Origin: Spirochaetota bacterium
GTDB lineage: Bacteria > Spirochaetota > UBA4802 > UBA5368
Reading direction: 5' to 3'
Assembly: GCA_004297825.1 (NCBI GenBank)
Contig: SCSX01000069.1
Span: forward strand, 88,882 to 152,881
Length of the DNA: 64,000 bases
Translations under genes and position numbers: made by a program
Shown here: positions 17,382 through 26,325 of the stretch, piece by piece
Position numbering within the stretch: the stretch's first letter is position 1
How the letters are laid out: each line of letters opens with the position of its first letter
Notes under the pieces: generated by a model
Told to the model about the DNA's origin: nothing
The model's input: only the letters and a program-made list of their open reading frames with translations
Databases searched by the model: none

Positions 17382-18455
17382 ATGGAAAACCAGACCAGGA
17401 TTCTGCTTATCGATGACGAAGAAATCGTGCTTAAGAGCTCGACCCGCATACTGCGCAGCACCGACTACATGATAGCCACCGCCGGATCGGGGATCGAGGG
17501 GCTCGATAAGGCCCGGGCGCAGAAATTCGACATTGTCATCACCGATCTGAAAATGCCCCAGTTGGGCGGGATGGAGATACTCAAAACCCTCAAAAAGGAG
17601 CAGCCCGACGTCACGGTGATAATCTTCACCGGTTACGCGACAGTGGAAACTGCCCGCGAAGCCCTTAAAAACGGCGCATTTGACTACATCCCGAAACCCT
17701 TCACCCCCGACGAGCTCCGGGAGGTGGTGAAAAACGCAATTGCCTCCCGGACCAACAGCTCCGAAGCGAAAATGCTCGACTTGATGTCGATCGTCTCCCA
17801 CGAGCTCAAGAGCCCGATATCCGTGGTGCACACCACCGCCGAAACCCTCTACAAGGGCTACTTCGGGAAGCTGGACCAGGGACAGGAAAAGACCATCGAA
17901 ACTATCCTGCGCAACTGCCAGTACCTCGAGGATATAATCCGCAATTACCTGGACCTCTCCAAGATGGAGATCGATAACATCGAATCGTTCGCGCAGCAGG
18001 TCAACCTTGTGGACGAAATCGTGCTCCCCATCGTGGAGATACCCGAGCACCACAGCAATATGAAGGCCATGCCCATAATGACGGATTTCCGGGTGAAACC
18101 CGTCATTTCAGGCGACCCCAATTTATTGAAGATCGTCGTCACCAACCTGGTTAACAACGCTATTAAATACGGAATCGCCGGAACCCCCATTAAAATCGAG
18201 CTGTCGGAAACCGCGGATTCCTACGTCCTTTCCGTCTATAACGAGGGCGTGGGCATCTCAAAGGAAGATATAGAGCAGCGCCTTTTCCAGCGGTTCGCGC
18301 GGCTCAAGCAAAAGGGCACGGAGGGCGTAAAGGGCTCGGGCCTGGGACTCTATATATGCAGAACGATAGTGGAAAAACATAACGGCAGGATCTGGGTCGA
18401 ATCGGAAGTCGGCAAGTGGGTGAGGTTTCTCATTTCACTTCCAAAAAAGGCATAA
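17382..18455 (+). CDS. Response-regulator receiver fused to a histidine kinase
   Basis: Soluble signalling protein of 357 residues. The N-terminal receiver (5-120) has the acidic pair in IDDEE, phospho-acceptor D55 in VITDLKMPQ, and KPFTPDEL near the end. A kinase core follows, with H140 in SIVSHELKSPISVVH, the N-box VVTNLVNNAIKYG and the G-box GSGLGLYICR. It has no transmembrane segment and no DNA-binding domain. The order receiver-kinase suggests a relay protein activated by an upstream kinase, possibly the one encoded just before it. Confidence 0.93.
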   Translation: MENQTRILLIDDEEIVLKSSTRILRSTDYMIATAGSGIEGLDKARAQKFDIVITDLKMPQLGGMEILKTLKKEQPDVTVIIFTGYATVETAREALKNGAFDYIPKPFTPDELREVVKNAIASRTNSSEAKMLDLMSIVSHELKSPISVVHTTAETLYKGYFGKLDQGQEKTIETILRNCQYLEDIIRNYLDLSKMEIDNIESFAQQVNLVDEIVLPIVEIPEHHSNMKAMPIMTDFRVKPVISGDPNLLKIVVTNLVNNAIKYGIAGTPIKIELSETADSYVLSVYNEGVGISKEDIEQRLFQRFARLKQKGTEGVKGSGLGLYICRTIVEKHNGRIWVESEVGKWVRFLISLPKKA

Positions 18456-18655
18456 ATTTTTCTGCGTAATTCTTTTTTGCTTTACATCCAATGTCTCATG
18501 AATTATACGATAACGATGGAGCTTGGAGCTTTCTTTCCGGCTGCATGGTCGCACAGTCGTTACATCGGATCACGCAATCTCCATCACGATGAGTAATAAA
18601 TTCGAATTGAGCACAGGGCAAGGGGCGTAGCGCCCGGCTGGTTTGGGAGGAACGG

Positions 18656-18979
18656 ATGGAAATAGATTTCAAAGACCTTGGCGAACATAAAATCGTGCTC
18701 GTGAGCGGAGAGGTCGATCTGTATAACGTAAGCGATCTTAAAAAGGCGTTATTCAGCATCACGGACGGGAAGCACATGAGCGTGATCGTGGATCTGAAAA
18801 ATGTGAACTACATGGATTCATCCGGAATCGGGGCCCTGGTCGCCGGGCAGAAAAAAATGAAGGCGCACAACGGAAAATTCGCGCTTATAAACATACACGA
18901 CGACGTGCTCAATATCCTCAAGCTTGCTACGCTGGATAAGTTTTTCAAGATCTACGAGGACGAAGAGGATCTGCTCTAG
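18656..18979 (+). CDS. STAS-domain anti-sigma factor antagonist (SpoIIAA-like)
   Basis: Single STAS domain of 107 residues with the phosphorylatable serine in YMDSSGIGALV (S56 by alignment to SpoIIAA). Such proteins bind an anti-sigma kinase when dephosphorylated and so free a sigma factor or other target. A strong ribosome binding site (GGGAGGA) precedes the ATG. The gene ends one base before the convergent PP2C phosphatase gene, a natural partner that could dephosphorylate S56. No RsbW-like kinase or sigma factor is in the window. Confidence 0.92.
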   Translation: MEIDFKDLGEHKIVLVSGEVDLYNVSDLKKALFSITDGKHMSVIVDLKNVNYMDSSGIGALVAGQKKMKAHNGKFALINIHDDVLNILKLATLDKFFKIYEDEEDLL

Positions 18980-18980
18980 G

Positions 18981-20582
18981 TCAGGATACCCTTTTCATCA
19001 CGAGCGTGGTCATATCGTCGTGGGGGCTCGCGTTTCCCCTGAAAATATCCACATCGGTCACTATTTTCTCCACTATCTCCTGCGCGTTCAACCGGTGGCT
19101 TTCGACAAGCAGCTTTTGCAGTCGGGTTCTGCCGTATTCCTCCCTTGACTCGTTTCTCATTTCCGTTATACCGTCCGTATAGAGAACCACCACGTCCCCC
19201 GGGTTCAGCTTCAATTTCGCCTGCTCGTACTCCACGTCCTCCGTTATGCCGATCGGGACGCCGTCCAGCTTGGTTACCGTGCAGCGCGACAGGGCCTCAC
19301 GATAGCAGAAAAGCGGCCCGTGGCCCGCGTTGGTAAAAGAGAGCTCCCCGGTCTCCCTGTTGTAGATCATGAAAAACAACGTGGCGAATTTGTCGATGGC
19401 GAAATCCGCGCTCAGCGCGTCGTTGATCGACCGCACGATGGTCGCGCAGTCCACGTGCCGGTTATTCTTGACCGAGTTGGTGAACACCGTGCGTATCATG
19501 ACCATGACCAGCGACGCGGGAACGCCCTTCCCGGACACGTCGCTTATCAGCGCCCCGACCTTCGATTCCCCTATGTCAATGTAGTCGAAATAATCCCCCC
19601 CCACGCCCTTGGCCGCGCGGGTATACCCCTTGATCTGGATTCCGTTCCGGTCGTAAAACGCCATCGGGTTGAGTCCTTCCTGGATCTCCTTGGCGAGCTC
19701 CAGTTGCTCCTGCATGATCCTCGATTCGATCTCTATATCCTTGGCTTTTTTGAGATGTTCGGTCATCAGGTTGAAATCGCGCGCGAGCGCGCCCAGTTCG
19801 TCGGAGGTTCCGATATCAATTTTAAAGTCGAGGTCGCCCGTACTGATGATCGCCGCCCCCTGCGACAGTTTCCTTATGGGCTTGATCGTGATGCTCGCGA
19901 GGACAATTGCGCCGAAAATTGAAAACACCAGGAAAAAGCCGCCGATATACAGGATGGATTGCGTGACGCGCGCGATTTCCTCCCTGATCATGCTGTCGGA
20001 AAACCCCATGCGAACGGTGGCTATTCGGTTCTTGAAGAACGGGTGCATGACCGGCTTCGAGAAGTCGTAGATAATACCGCCTCTTTCCGCGGGGTCGGGC
20101 ACGTCTATCCGGAGGGGCTTATCCGTATCCGCGAATTCCCTGGCCTTCCTGGTAATCTCGTCGTCCTCCACGGTCGTCCCGATCACCGCGGGATCGAAAT
20201 GCTGGATTACCCTTCCGTTTGCGTCGAAAATGATCACGTACTTGACCGCGGGAATCTTCTTGATATTCTCGATTGCGGGAATCAGGTTGAGTTCCTGCTC
20301 GGAGGCTATCGCGTCCTGCGCGGTGTTCGCGAGGTGTTCGATCTCCCTCTCCGCGAACTTGAAGATTTCGTTTTTAAGCGTCCCGCTTTCAAGCTGGATG
20401 AAATAGATGGTCATGACGACAACGACCACCGCAACGAGGGCGATAATCGCGAGAGAAAACTTAACCCTGAGACCGAACCGCACCTTCGCCGCGGTTGGTG
20501 TGTTCGGTTCCCCAACGGGTTTCCCCGCGGATTTAACCGGTGTTCCGGCCGGCTTCGATGAGCCGGTGCCCCGTTCAGCCAT
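18981..20582 (-). CDS. Membrane PP2C (SpoIIE-type) phosphatase with HAMP domain
   Basis: Serine phosphatase of 533 residues, expected to act on a phosphorylated STAS protein such as the convergent neighbour. A Pro/Lys-rich N-terminus precedes TM1 (about 32-52) and a periplasmic sensor of about 150 residues (LIPAIENIKKIPAVKYVIIF). TM2 is about 210-235, then HAMP (ITIKPIRKLSQGAAIISTGD) and a coiled-coil linker. The PP2C domain has GGDYFDYIDIG, ISDVSGKGVPASLVM, NAGHGP and VLYTDGITEMRN with its metal-binding Asp residues intact. AGGAAGG lies 8 bases before the ATG, overlapping the end of the TPR gene, so the two are cotranscribed. Confidence 0.93.
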   Translation of the reverse strand: MAERGTGSSKPAGTPVKSAGKPVGEPNTPTAAKVRFGLRVKFSLAIIALVAVVVVVMTIYFIQLESGTLKNEIFKFAEREIEHLANTAQDAIASEQELNLIPAIENIKKIPAVKYVIIFDANGRVIQHFDPAVIGTTVEDDEITRKAREFADTDKPLRIDVPDPAERGGIIYDFSKPVMHPFFKNRIATVRMGFSDSMIREEIARVTQSILYIGGFFLVFSIFGAIVLASITIKPIRKLSQGAAIISTGDLDFKIDIGTSDELGALARDFNLMTEHLKKAKDIEIESRIMQEQLELAKEIQEGLNPMAFYDRNGIQIKGYTRAAKGVGGDYFDYIDIGESKVGALISDVSGKGVPASLVMVMIRTVFTNSVKNNRHVDCATIVRSINDALSADFAIDKFATLFFMIYNRETGELSFTNAGHGPLFCYREALSRCTVTKLDGVPIGITEDVEYEQAKLKLNPGDVVVLYTDGITEMRNESREEYGRTRLQKLLVESHRLNAQEIVEKIVTDVDIFRGNASPHDDMTTLVMKRVS

Positions 20583-20586
20583 TGCA

Positions 20587-22524
20587 TTACCTTCCTAACA
20601 GTACCAGGCATTTTTTTATATTATTGCGGGCCTTCTCGTGGGTCGGATCGATCGCGAGGACCTTGTACCACTCCTCGATGGCCTTGTCGAAATTGTTGCT
20701 GGTGTAATAGGCGATCCCGTTATAATAATACTGGCGCACAAGCTGGCGCTGCCGCTCGGTAAGCGCGACGCCCTCCTCCGCCGCGATCACGCCGCCCCCA
20801 ACGCGCAGCTGGGACGCTATCTTGTTCAGGTTGATGAGCGCCTTAACGTTATTCGGATCGCGCGCCACGACCCACTGGAATTTCTCCATGGCGAGCTTGA
20901 CGTTGCCCTCGCCCCCGCGCTGGTAATACGCCATGCCCTCGTTGTACGCGCCCTCGATCTCATCCGCCGTGGCGCCCCCGCCGAAAACCTTTCTTTCCTG
21001 GTTCCCGCGGCGGGAGGCCGCGATCAGTTCGTCGATCTGGGGATACTCGGGAGAAATGGATTTCACCATTTCGAAATTCGCGAGCGCCTTGTCAAACCGG
21101 TTTTCCTTCATGAGATCCTTTCCCTCATCCACGTACTTCCCCGCGATTTCGCCGAAGCGCCGCGGATTCATCTTGAATTCACACTTCAACAAAAATTCGA
21201 ACGCGATCTTGTTCTTGGGAAAGAGCTTGAGAATTTTCTCCCACCGCTGGCGCGATTCCGGGTAATCGCCCTGGTCGAAGAGGCGGCGGCCCGACACCAC
21301 CAGGGAATTCACGATATCGTAATACGGGGAGTCCGTATCGACGGTCTCCTCCTCGACGTCCTTGAGCGCGTCCTTGACCAGGTCGATGTACTTCTTCGCG
21401 AGTTCGTTGCCGGGATCCAGGCGCAGCGTTTTCTCGAAGTAGGACAGCGCATCCTTGAATTTCCTGTTGGCGTAGGCAAAAAGCCCGTTCTGGAACTCCT
21501 TGTCGATGTCCTTCAGGCGCTGGAATTTCTGCTCCTCGGCCCACTCCTTGCGCAGGCGGTCCATGTTCGCAAGGCGATCCTTCACGTCCTTGTAGCCGGG
21601 TATGAGCGAGAGCACGCTCTCGAAGTCGTCCACCGCCTGGTCGAAATTCTTCTTTTGCACGTTTTCTATGCCGCGCTGGTACAGCTGTTCCGACTGCGCG
21701 CGCTTGAGCTCGAGATTGCGGCCCTCCTCGAGGATATCGTCGATCTTCCGCATGAATCGCGCCGCGTCCTTGTTTTTTTCATCGAGCGCGATTATCTGCT
21801 CATACTCCATCCGGGCTTCCTTGTACTTCTTTTCGTTGAATAACGCGAGCCCCGCCACGAGTAATGTCTGGATCTTCTCGAATTTGAGACGGTTGTTGAG
21901 CGCCATCTCGGCGGTCCGGTAACCCTCGGCCGCCTTGAGATCCTTGGGCAGAAGTTTCAGGGCGGCCTTGTAGGCCTTTACCGCGGGTTCGAAATCCTGC
22001 TTCTTCATGTACTCCTCTGCAAGAAGCATGAAATCGTCGAACCTCTTTTTATTCTCCGCCGAAAGCCTGCGCTTCTCTTCTTCTATCCGGACCTCTTCCT
22101 GCAGTTTGCGCATGTCCTCGCGCATCGCCTGAAGATCGGGGTCGTTCGGGTCGACGCGATACGCGGAAACGAAATTCTTTATCGCCTCCTCCGAGCTGAG
22201 CTTCGCGAGCGCGAAATTCACGCCCATCTGCTCCGCCGCCCGTCGAAAATAGGCGCGCGCGCGCTGGTAACTGAGGTCTTTCTTGTGCTTCTCCTCATAG
22301 AGCATTTCGATCTTTTTCTGCGCATTCTCATTGTTCTGGTCGATATCGAGTATACGCAGCCAGTCGGCGAGCGCCTTGCTGAACTCCTTCTGTTCGTAAT
22401 ACATGCTCGCCCTCTGGTCGAGCTCTTCGATCGTTTCTCCACGCGCAATCCGCCCCCCCTGGAGGCCGATGACTACTGTAGTGATGAGGATAAGGGATAC
22501 GGTTCTCTTTTTCATTGCGTCCAT
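20587..22524 (-). CDS. Exported TPR-repeat protein
   Basis: Protein of 645 residues with an N-terminal signal (TVSLILITTVVIGLQGGRIARG) and many tetratricopeptide repeats through most of the length (examples: FEPAVKAYKAALKLLPKD, FDQAVDDFESVLSLIPGY, FKDALSYFEKTLRLDPGNE, FDKAIEEWYKVLAIDPTHE). Probably a periplasmic scaffold. There is no enzymatic motif, and the start could equally be the ATG at 22515. It lies 4 bases upstream of the PP2C phosphatase start, so it may present or sense a signal for that phosphatase; this is inference. Confidence 0.88.
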   Translation of the reverse strand: MDAMKKRTVSLILITTVVIGLQGGRIARGETIEELDQRASMYYEQKEFSKALADWLRILDIDQNNENAQKKIEMLYEEKHKKDLSYQRARAYFRRAAEQMGVNFALAKLSSEEAIKNFVSAYRVDPNDPDLQAMREDMRKLQEEVRIEEEKRRLSAENKKRFDDFMLLAEEYMKKQDFEPAVKAYKAALKLLPKDLKAAEGYRTAEMALNNRLKFEKIQTLLVAGLALFNEKKYKEARMEYEQIIALDEKNKDAARFMRKIDDILEEGRNLELKRAQSEQLYQRGIENVQKKNFDQAVDDFESVLSLIPGYKDVKDRLANMDRLRKEWAEEQKFQRLKDIDKEFQNGLFAYANRKFKDALSYFEKTLRLDPGNELAKKYIDLVKDALKDVEEETVDTDSPYYDIVNSLVVSGRRLFDQGDYPESRQRWEKILKLFPKNKIAFEFLLKCEFKMNPRRFGEIAGKYVDEGKDLMKENRFDKALANFEMVKSISPEYPQIDELIAASRRGNQERKVFGGGATADEIEGAYNEGMAYYQRGGEGNVKLAMEKFQWVVARDPNNVKALINLNKIASQLRVGGGVIAAEEGVALTERQRQLVRQYYYNGIAYYTSNNFDKAIEEWYKVLAIDPTHEKARNNIKKCLVLLGR

Positions 22525-22564
22525 ACCGCTATCGCACGGACAAAAAGCGTCTGTTTAACGTATT

Positions 22565-22593
22565 AATATACCCTGTTTCATGCGCGAAATCAA
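22565..22593 (-). promoter_or_regulatory. Promoter of the TPR-PP2C operon
   Basis: On the minus strand TTGATT (22593-22588), a 17-base spacer and TATATT (22570-22565) lie 41 bases before the TPR gene start. Confidence 0.6.
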
Positions 22594-22596
22594 GCA

Positions 22597-23058
22597 TCAC
22601 CTGTCCACGGTTATAAATGTACGATTCGACATGAGCCAGCCCTGTTTTGCCCTTTTTCCCTCCGCGAATTTGATAAATACCGCGTCGCCCCTGGCGAGCT
22701 GCGACGGATGGGCGGCGCCCCTTTTAATTACGCCCGCTTCGAACGAAAGGGAACAGTGGATATAGGCATTCCCTTCGTAATCGGTTTTTACGTCGCTTTC
22801 GGACGGCTCCTCGATCGAGGTCACCATCATGTCGGTAAAGTAGAAATCCCTGTACATTTCCGCAAACACGTCGGCTCCGCGGGGATAGGCCTCGCAGCGG
22901 GAATACTCCGCATAGTTGAGATCCTGGATCGACCTGCTCCAATTCGCGAGCACCTGCTGGGGGCCGGCGAATTTCGGCTTGCCGCATCCCGGCCAGACGA
23001 CGAGCGGGGCGAAAAGCAGGGTGACGAGAGCGATCCTCATGATGGTGGCAAAATGCAT
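22597..23058 (-). CDS. Small putative lipoprotein of unknown function
   Basis: Protein of 153 residues. The start MHFATIMRIALVTLLF at 23058 is chosen because AAGG lies 8 bases upstream; the longer reading begins in a region with other promoters. A hydrophobic segment ends in VVWPGC (C25), a poor lipobox that a relaxed spirochaetal system might accept. The mature part has a conserved-looking pattern (VLANWSRSIQDLNYAEYSRCEAY, DVKTDYEGNAYIHCSLSFE, QGWLMSNRTFITV), like NTF2/SnoaL-type small periplasmic domains. No family was recognised with confidence. Confidence 0.6.
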   Translation of the reverse strand: MHFATIMRIALVTLLFAPLVVWPGCGKPKFAGPQQVLANWSRSIQDLNYAEYSRCEAYPRGADVFAEMYRDFYFTDMMVTSIEEPSESDVKTDYEGNAYIHCSLSFEAGVIKRGAAHPSQLARGDAVFIKFAEGKRAKQGWLMSNRTFITVDR

Positions 23059-23079
23059 TTTAATAACCTTGGAATTTAT

Positions 23080-23109
23080 TTGACATAAAACCGCGCCGCA
23101 CACTATCTT
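23080..23109 (+). promoter_or_regulatory. Possible promoter for the PAS kinase-receiver gene
   Basis: TTGACA (23080-23085), an 18-base spacer and TATCTT (23104-23109) point towards the kinase gene, leaving a leader of about 190 bases without a recognised structure. Confidence 0.45.
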
Positions 23110-23299
23110 TCCTGTGTATCGATAGGTTAGATGCAGTTCAATTACTATATAGAGACGGCGGAATAAAAAAAGATACTGCGACTCTCCCGTCAATCTAATT
23201 ATCGTGCTCCCGGGTGAAGGTCTTTACCTCGAATACGGCATTTTGCCTACACAATAGACGGGGTGAGGGCGAGTCCGGGGAACGGTCGACAAGGGTGAC

Positions 23300-24880
23300 A
23301 TGGCCAGGAAAAATCCAACAGGACCCGCCAAATCCGACCGCCCGGCGTCACGAGGCACGTCGCGTCCGCGCAAGGAAAACCATCGGCTTGATTCCCTCAT
23401 GCTGCTGCCCGAAAGCTGCGTCCTTATCGACCGCCGCGGCATAATAATCCGCGTTAACGAGGCCTTCATGCGGATGTTTTCGATCGGCGGATCGCACCTG
23501 AGCGGTGAGGACATACGGGATTTCATTTCACCAGCCGACGGGCGCACCCTGCCGGCCGCCATCGACAAGGCCGCCGGCAGGGGAAGGAAGGAACAATCGC
23601 TGGAGCTCGCGTGCATTCGCAGGGACGGAACCGGTTTTCCCGCGTCTCTAAGGCTCGTAACCGTCCAGGACGGCGATAACCGGCACCTGCTGATCCGGTT
23701 CACCGACCTGACCGGGGAGATGGAGCTTCGGGAACGCATGGATCACCTCCAGAGCCTCGCATCCATAGGCACCTTCGCTTCCGGTGTCGTACACGAGTTC
23801 AACAACGTGCTCACGGGCATCCGGGGATACGCACAGCTCGCCGCGCGCGACCTCTCGAACTCGGCCCTGCTCGAGAAGGCCTTCCGGATCATCGAAAGCG
23901 AAACCCGAAGAGGGGCGGACCTGTGCAAGAACATGGGACTCTATTCCTCCCGCACGCAGATCAACCCGGAACCGGTTTCAATCGGGGACCTGGTCGATAC
24001 GGTTATCTCCCTGCAGCGCAAGTACACGGCGCAGGAAGGGATCGAGGTTATAACGGATGTGGACGACCTGCCGCGCCACATGCTCGACAGGTTCCAGATC
24101 CAACAGGTGCTCCTCAACCTGGTAATCAACGCGCGTCACGCGATAATCCCCAAGGGAGGCGGCACCATCACCATCCGGGCCCGGATGAGCCGCGGCATGA
24201 TCGTGATCGAGGTGAAGGATACGGGGATAGGCATCGACAAGAACAACATATCGAGGATATTCGATCCCTTTTTTACAAGCAAGGGTCCCATAGGAATGAA
24301 CCTCTACGGGTCCGAAATCAAGGGTTCGGGGCTGGGGCTGGCCGTCTCAAGCGCGATAATAAGGAAACACCAGGGTACGATACGCGTGGAGAGCATCCCC
24401 GGCGAGGGCTCTCGTTTCATCGTGAGGCTTCCCGCCGTCCCGGCGCAGGGCCACCCGCGCGAACCGGCGCCCGCCGCGACAACGGCACCTCCCATGCTAC
24501 GGCACCCCCTTAACGTGCTGGTCGTGGACGACGAGATGAGCATCCGCGAGCTTCTTTTCCGCGCGCTGACCGCGCGCAACATCCGCGTGACACTCGCGCG
24601 CAACGCGGAGGAAGCGACCGTGCTGTGCAAGTCGGAGCGGTTCGACGTGGTGCTGCTCGACTACATCCTTCCCGAAAAGAACGGCGACCATCTCATTCCC
24701 GTCATCCGGGAGCACCTCCCCGATGCCAAGATCGTCATGCTGAGCGGATGGTCGTCGTCGCCGCTCAAGAAAAAGAAGATCGAGAAAGAGGTGAGCGCCT
24801 GGATCGACAAGCCCTTCGAGGTTTCCGATCTTCTCGCCACCCTGAGCGCGCTGACCGAGGAAAAAGGCCTGGAGCACTGA
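23300..24880 (+). CDS. PAS histidine kinase with C-terminal receiver (hybrid kinase)
   Basis: Soluble hybrid kinase of 526 residues. A PAS domain (about 30-145) starts at LDSLMLLPESCVLIDRRG. HisKA follows with H165 in GVVHEFNNVLTG, a NtrB-like sequence. HATPase_c shows LNLVINARHAI, VKDTGIGID and GSGLGLAVSSA. After a Pro/Ala linker the receiver (about 400-520) carries D454 in DVVLLDYILPEKNG. There are no transmembrane segments, so the signal is cytoplasmic. No DNA-binding response regulator is nearby. It converges on the AMMECR1 gene with a 5-base gap. Confidence 0.93.
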   Translation: MARKNPTGPAKSDRPASRGTSRPRKENHRLDSLMLLPESCVLIDRRGIIIRVNEAFMRMFSIGGSHLSGEDIRDFISPADGRTLPAAIDKAAGRGRKEQSLELACIRRDGTGFPASLRLVTVQDGDNRHLLIRFTDLTGEMELRERMDHLQSLASIGTFASGVVHEFNNVLTGIRGYAQLAARDLSNSALLEKAFRIIESETRRGADLCKNMGLYSSRTQINPEPVSIGDLVDTVISLQRKYTAQEGIEVITDVDDLPRHMLDRFQIQQVLLNLVINARHAIIPKGGGTITIRARMSRGMIVIEVKDTGIGIDKNNISRIFDPFFTSKGPIGMNLYGSEIKGSGLGLAVSSAIIRKHQGTIRVESIPGEGSRFIVRLPAVPAQGHPREPAPAATTAPPMLRHPLNVLVVDDEMSIRELLFRALTARNIRVTLARNAEEATVLCKSERFDVVLLDYILPEKNGDHLIPVIREHLPDAKIVMLSGWSSSPLKKKKIEKEVSAWIDKPFEVSDLLATLSALTEEKGLEH

Positions 24881-24885
24881 GGGTA

Positions 24886-25461
24886 TTATCGGACCCCCTT
24901 CCTTTTTTCACAGAACACCTGCGCGGAAAATTTCTGAATGCGAACCCCCGGTTTCTTCCACGCGTTGCACGGCATCCCAGCCTTGGTGCACGTGTGCTCG
25001 ATGAACTCGGCCGTATCCCAGTTATACTCGGTCGCCACTTGAGGAAGGAGAAGGCCCGACTGGCGTCCCGAGGACACGATGAGACCGTCACGCCCGACCT
25101 TGATGTCGCCGATATCGCTTACATCCTCAAGGGGCGACATTACGGATATCTCAATCTCCGCAAGGTCGCACTCCTGCGCACGCAGGGGCGGAAAGCGCGG
25201 ATCCTGGAACGCCGACGCGCGCGCCATATCCACGACCGTGTCCGGGATATTCTTGATCCCGGTGATGTAGCCGATGCAGCCGCGGAGCCGGCCGTCTATG
25301 TGCAATGTCACGAAGGCCCCGCACCGTTCGCAGAAAACCGGGTCGCTGAACTCCTCCTCCATGTCGGGTATCGGGAGCGTTTTTGTTTCCAGGTACTGGC
25401 GTATGGCCTTGCGCGCGAGGGCGAGCAGTTTTTGCTGCTGCTGTTCGTTCAATTCTATCAT
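24886..25461 (-). CDS. AMMECR1-domain protein (AmmeMemoRadiSam system protein A)
   Basis: Protein of 191 residues with the invariant LRGCIGY block (HIDGRLRGCIGYITG) and the downstream LAEIEISVMSPLEDV, DGLIVSSGRQSGLLLPQV and WDTAEFIEHTCTKAG segments of the AMMECR1 family. A four-Cys distribution includes FCERCGAF. In bacteria the family forms a conserved but poorly understood set with Memo-like proteins and a radical SAM enzyme. The Memo-like gene lies 25 bases upstream on the same strand; the radical SAM member is not in the window. Confidence 0.93.
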   Translation of the reverse strand: MIELNEQQQQKLLALARKAIRQYLETKTLPIPDMEEEFSDPVFCERCGAFVTLHIDGRLRGCIGYITGIKNIPDTVVDMARASAFQDPRFPPLRAQECDLAEIEISVMSPLEDVSDIGDIKVGRDGLIVSSGRQSGLLLPQVATEYNWDTAEFIEHTCTKAGMPCNAWKKPGVRIQKFSAQVFCEKRKGVR

Positions 25462-25486
25462 GCGGCGCCTCCGGGGCTTCGTAGTT

Positions 25487-26308
25487 TCATTTGACCACCG
25501 CGGCCGCGAGGTAGCCCACGACCTGGTCCTTCCCGCCCGCGGTGTCGCCGGAATTGGCGTATTTCAAAATTTCAACCGCGCGTGCCCCCATGATCTTGGC
25601 GAGGGCGAGGCCAGTGAGGACCGGTCCCTCGCCGCAGGCCTGCGACTCCTCGACGCCCAGGGATTGCGCGAGCGCGTCCAGGTCAAAACCCGTGAGCCTG
25701 CTTATGAACATGCCGTCGATCTTTTTTGCGCGCTCGTACGGAAAATAGTGCGAGAGGTCCGTCGATATCACCACCGCGAATTTCCGTGTTTCGTTTTCTA
25801 AGACCGATGCGATCTCGGCGGCGATGGCCCTGCAGAGCCCCAGGTCGACCGTACCGATGATGAGCGGCACGAGGCTGAATGAAGGGAGCGTCTTCTGCAA
25901 AAACGGGAGCTGTACCTCGAGGGAATGCTCGTTGAGATGGGCCTCCTTGATGAAGCTTATATGGGGCTGCTTCTCGAGCCTGCTCCCCAATTCCTGGTCC
26001 ACCGGCACGCTCCCCAGCGGCGTGTCGAACGCCCCGGACGGCCAGACCGAGGCGCCGCTGAAACGCGCCCGGTGGGACGGCGCGAGCACTATGACGAGCT
26101 CGACCCCCGAACCTTCCAGGAGCGCGTATGAGTAGGCCGCTACCGGGCCTGAGTACACATAACCCGCATGCGGCACGATAAGGGCGACAAGCTCGCCGTC
26201 CAGCCTGGCCTTGCCGGCCCCGTTGAGATATTCCTCCACGTCCCCGGCAAGGCGCTGGGGATTGGAAGGGTAGAACGATCCCGCGACTACCGGGCTTCTT
26301 CGCAACAT
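25487..26308 (-). CDS. Memo-like protein (AmmeMemoRadiSam system protein B)
   Basis: Protein of 273 residues homologous to Memo, related in fold to class III extradiol dioxygenases. Family blocks are RSPVVAGSFYPSNPQRL, VPHAGYVYSGPVAAYSY, LAPSHRARFSGASVW, LNEHSLEVQLPFLQ and VVISTDLSHYFPYE. The histidines in HAGYVYSG, SLEVQ context and DLSHY match the presumed metal site. It is upstream of AMMECR1 and likely cotranscribed with it, and lies 17 bases after the coaB gene. Archaeal and bacterial members are linked to a radical SAM protein, but the reaction is not established here. Confidence 0.93.
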   Translation of the reverse strand: MLRRSPVVAGSFYPSNPQRLAGDVEEYLNGAGKARLDGELVALIVPHAGYVYSGPVAAYSYALLEGSGVELVIVLAPSHRARFSGASVWPSGAFDTPLGSVPVDQELGSRLEKQPHISFIKEAHLNEHSLEVQLPFLQKTLPSFSLVPLIIGTVDLGLCRAIAAEIASVLENETRKFAVVISTDLSHYFPYERAKKIDGMFISRLTGFDLDALAQSLGVEESQACGEGPVLTGLALAKIMGARAVEILKYANSGDTAGGKDQVVGYLAAAVVK

Positions 26309-26325
26309 GGGAACCTCCCCCGAGT

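Noticed and set aside
22597..23193. Longer start at 23193 for the small lipoprotein
   Set aside because: The added 45 residues precede the signal peptide and cross two promoter-like regions; the ATG at 23058 has a ribosome binding site.
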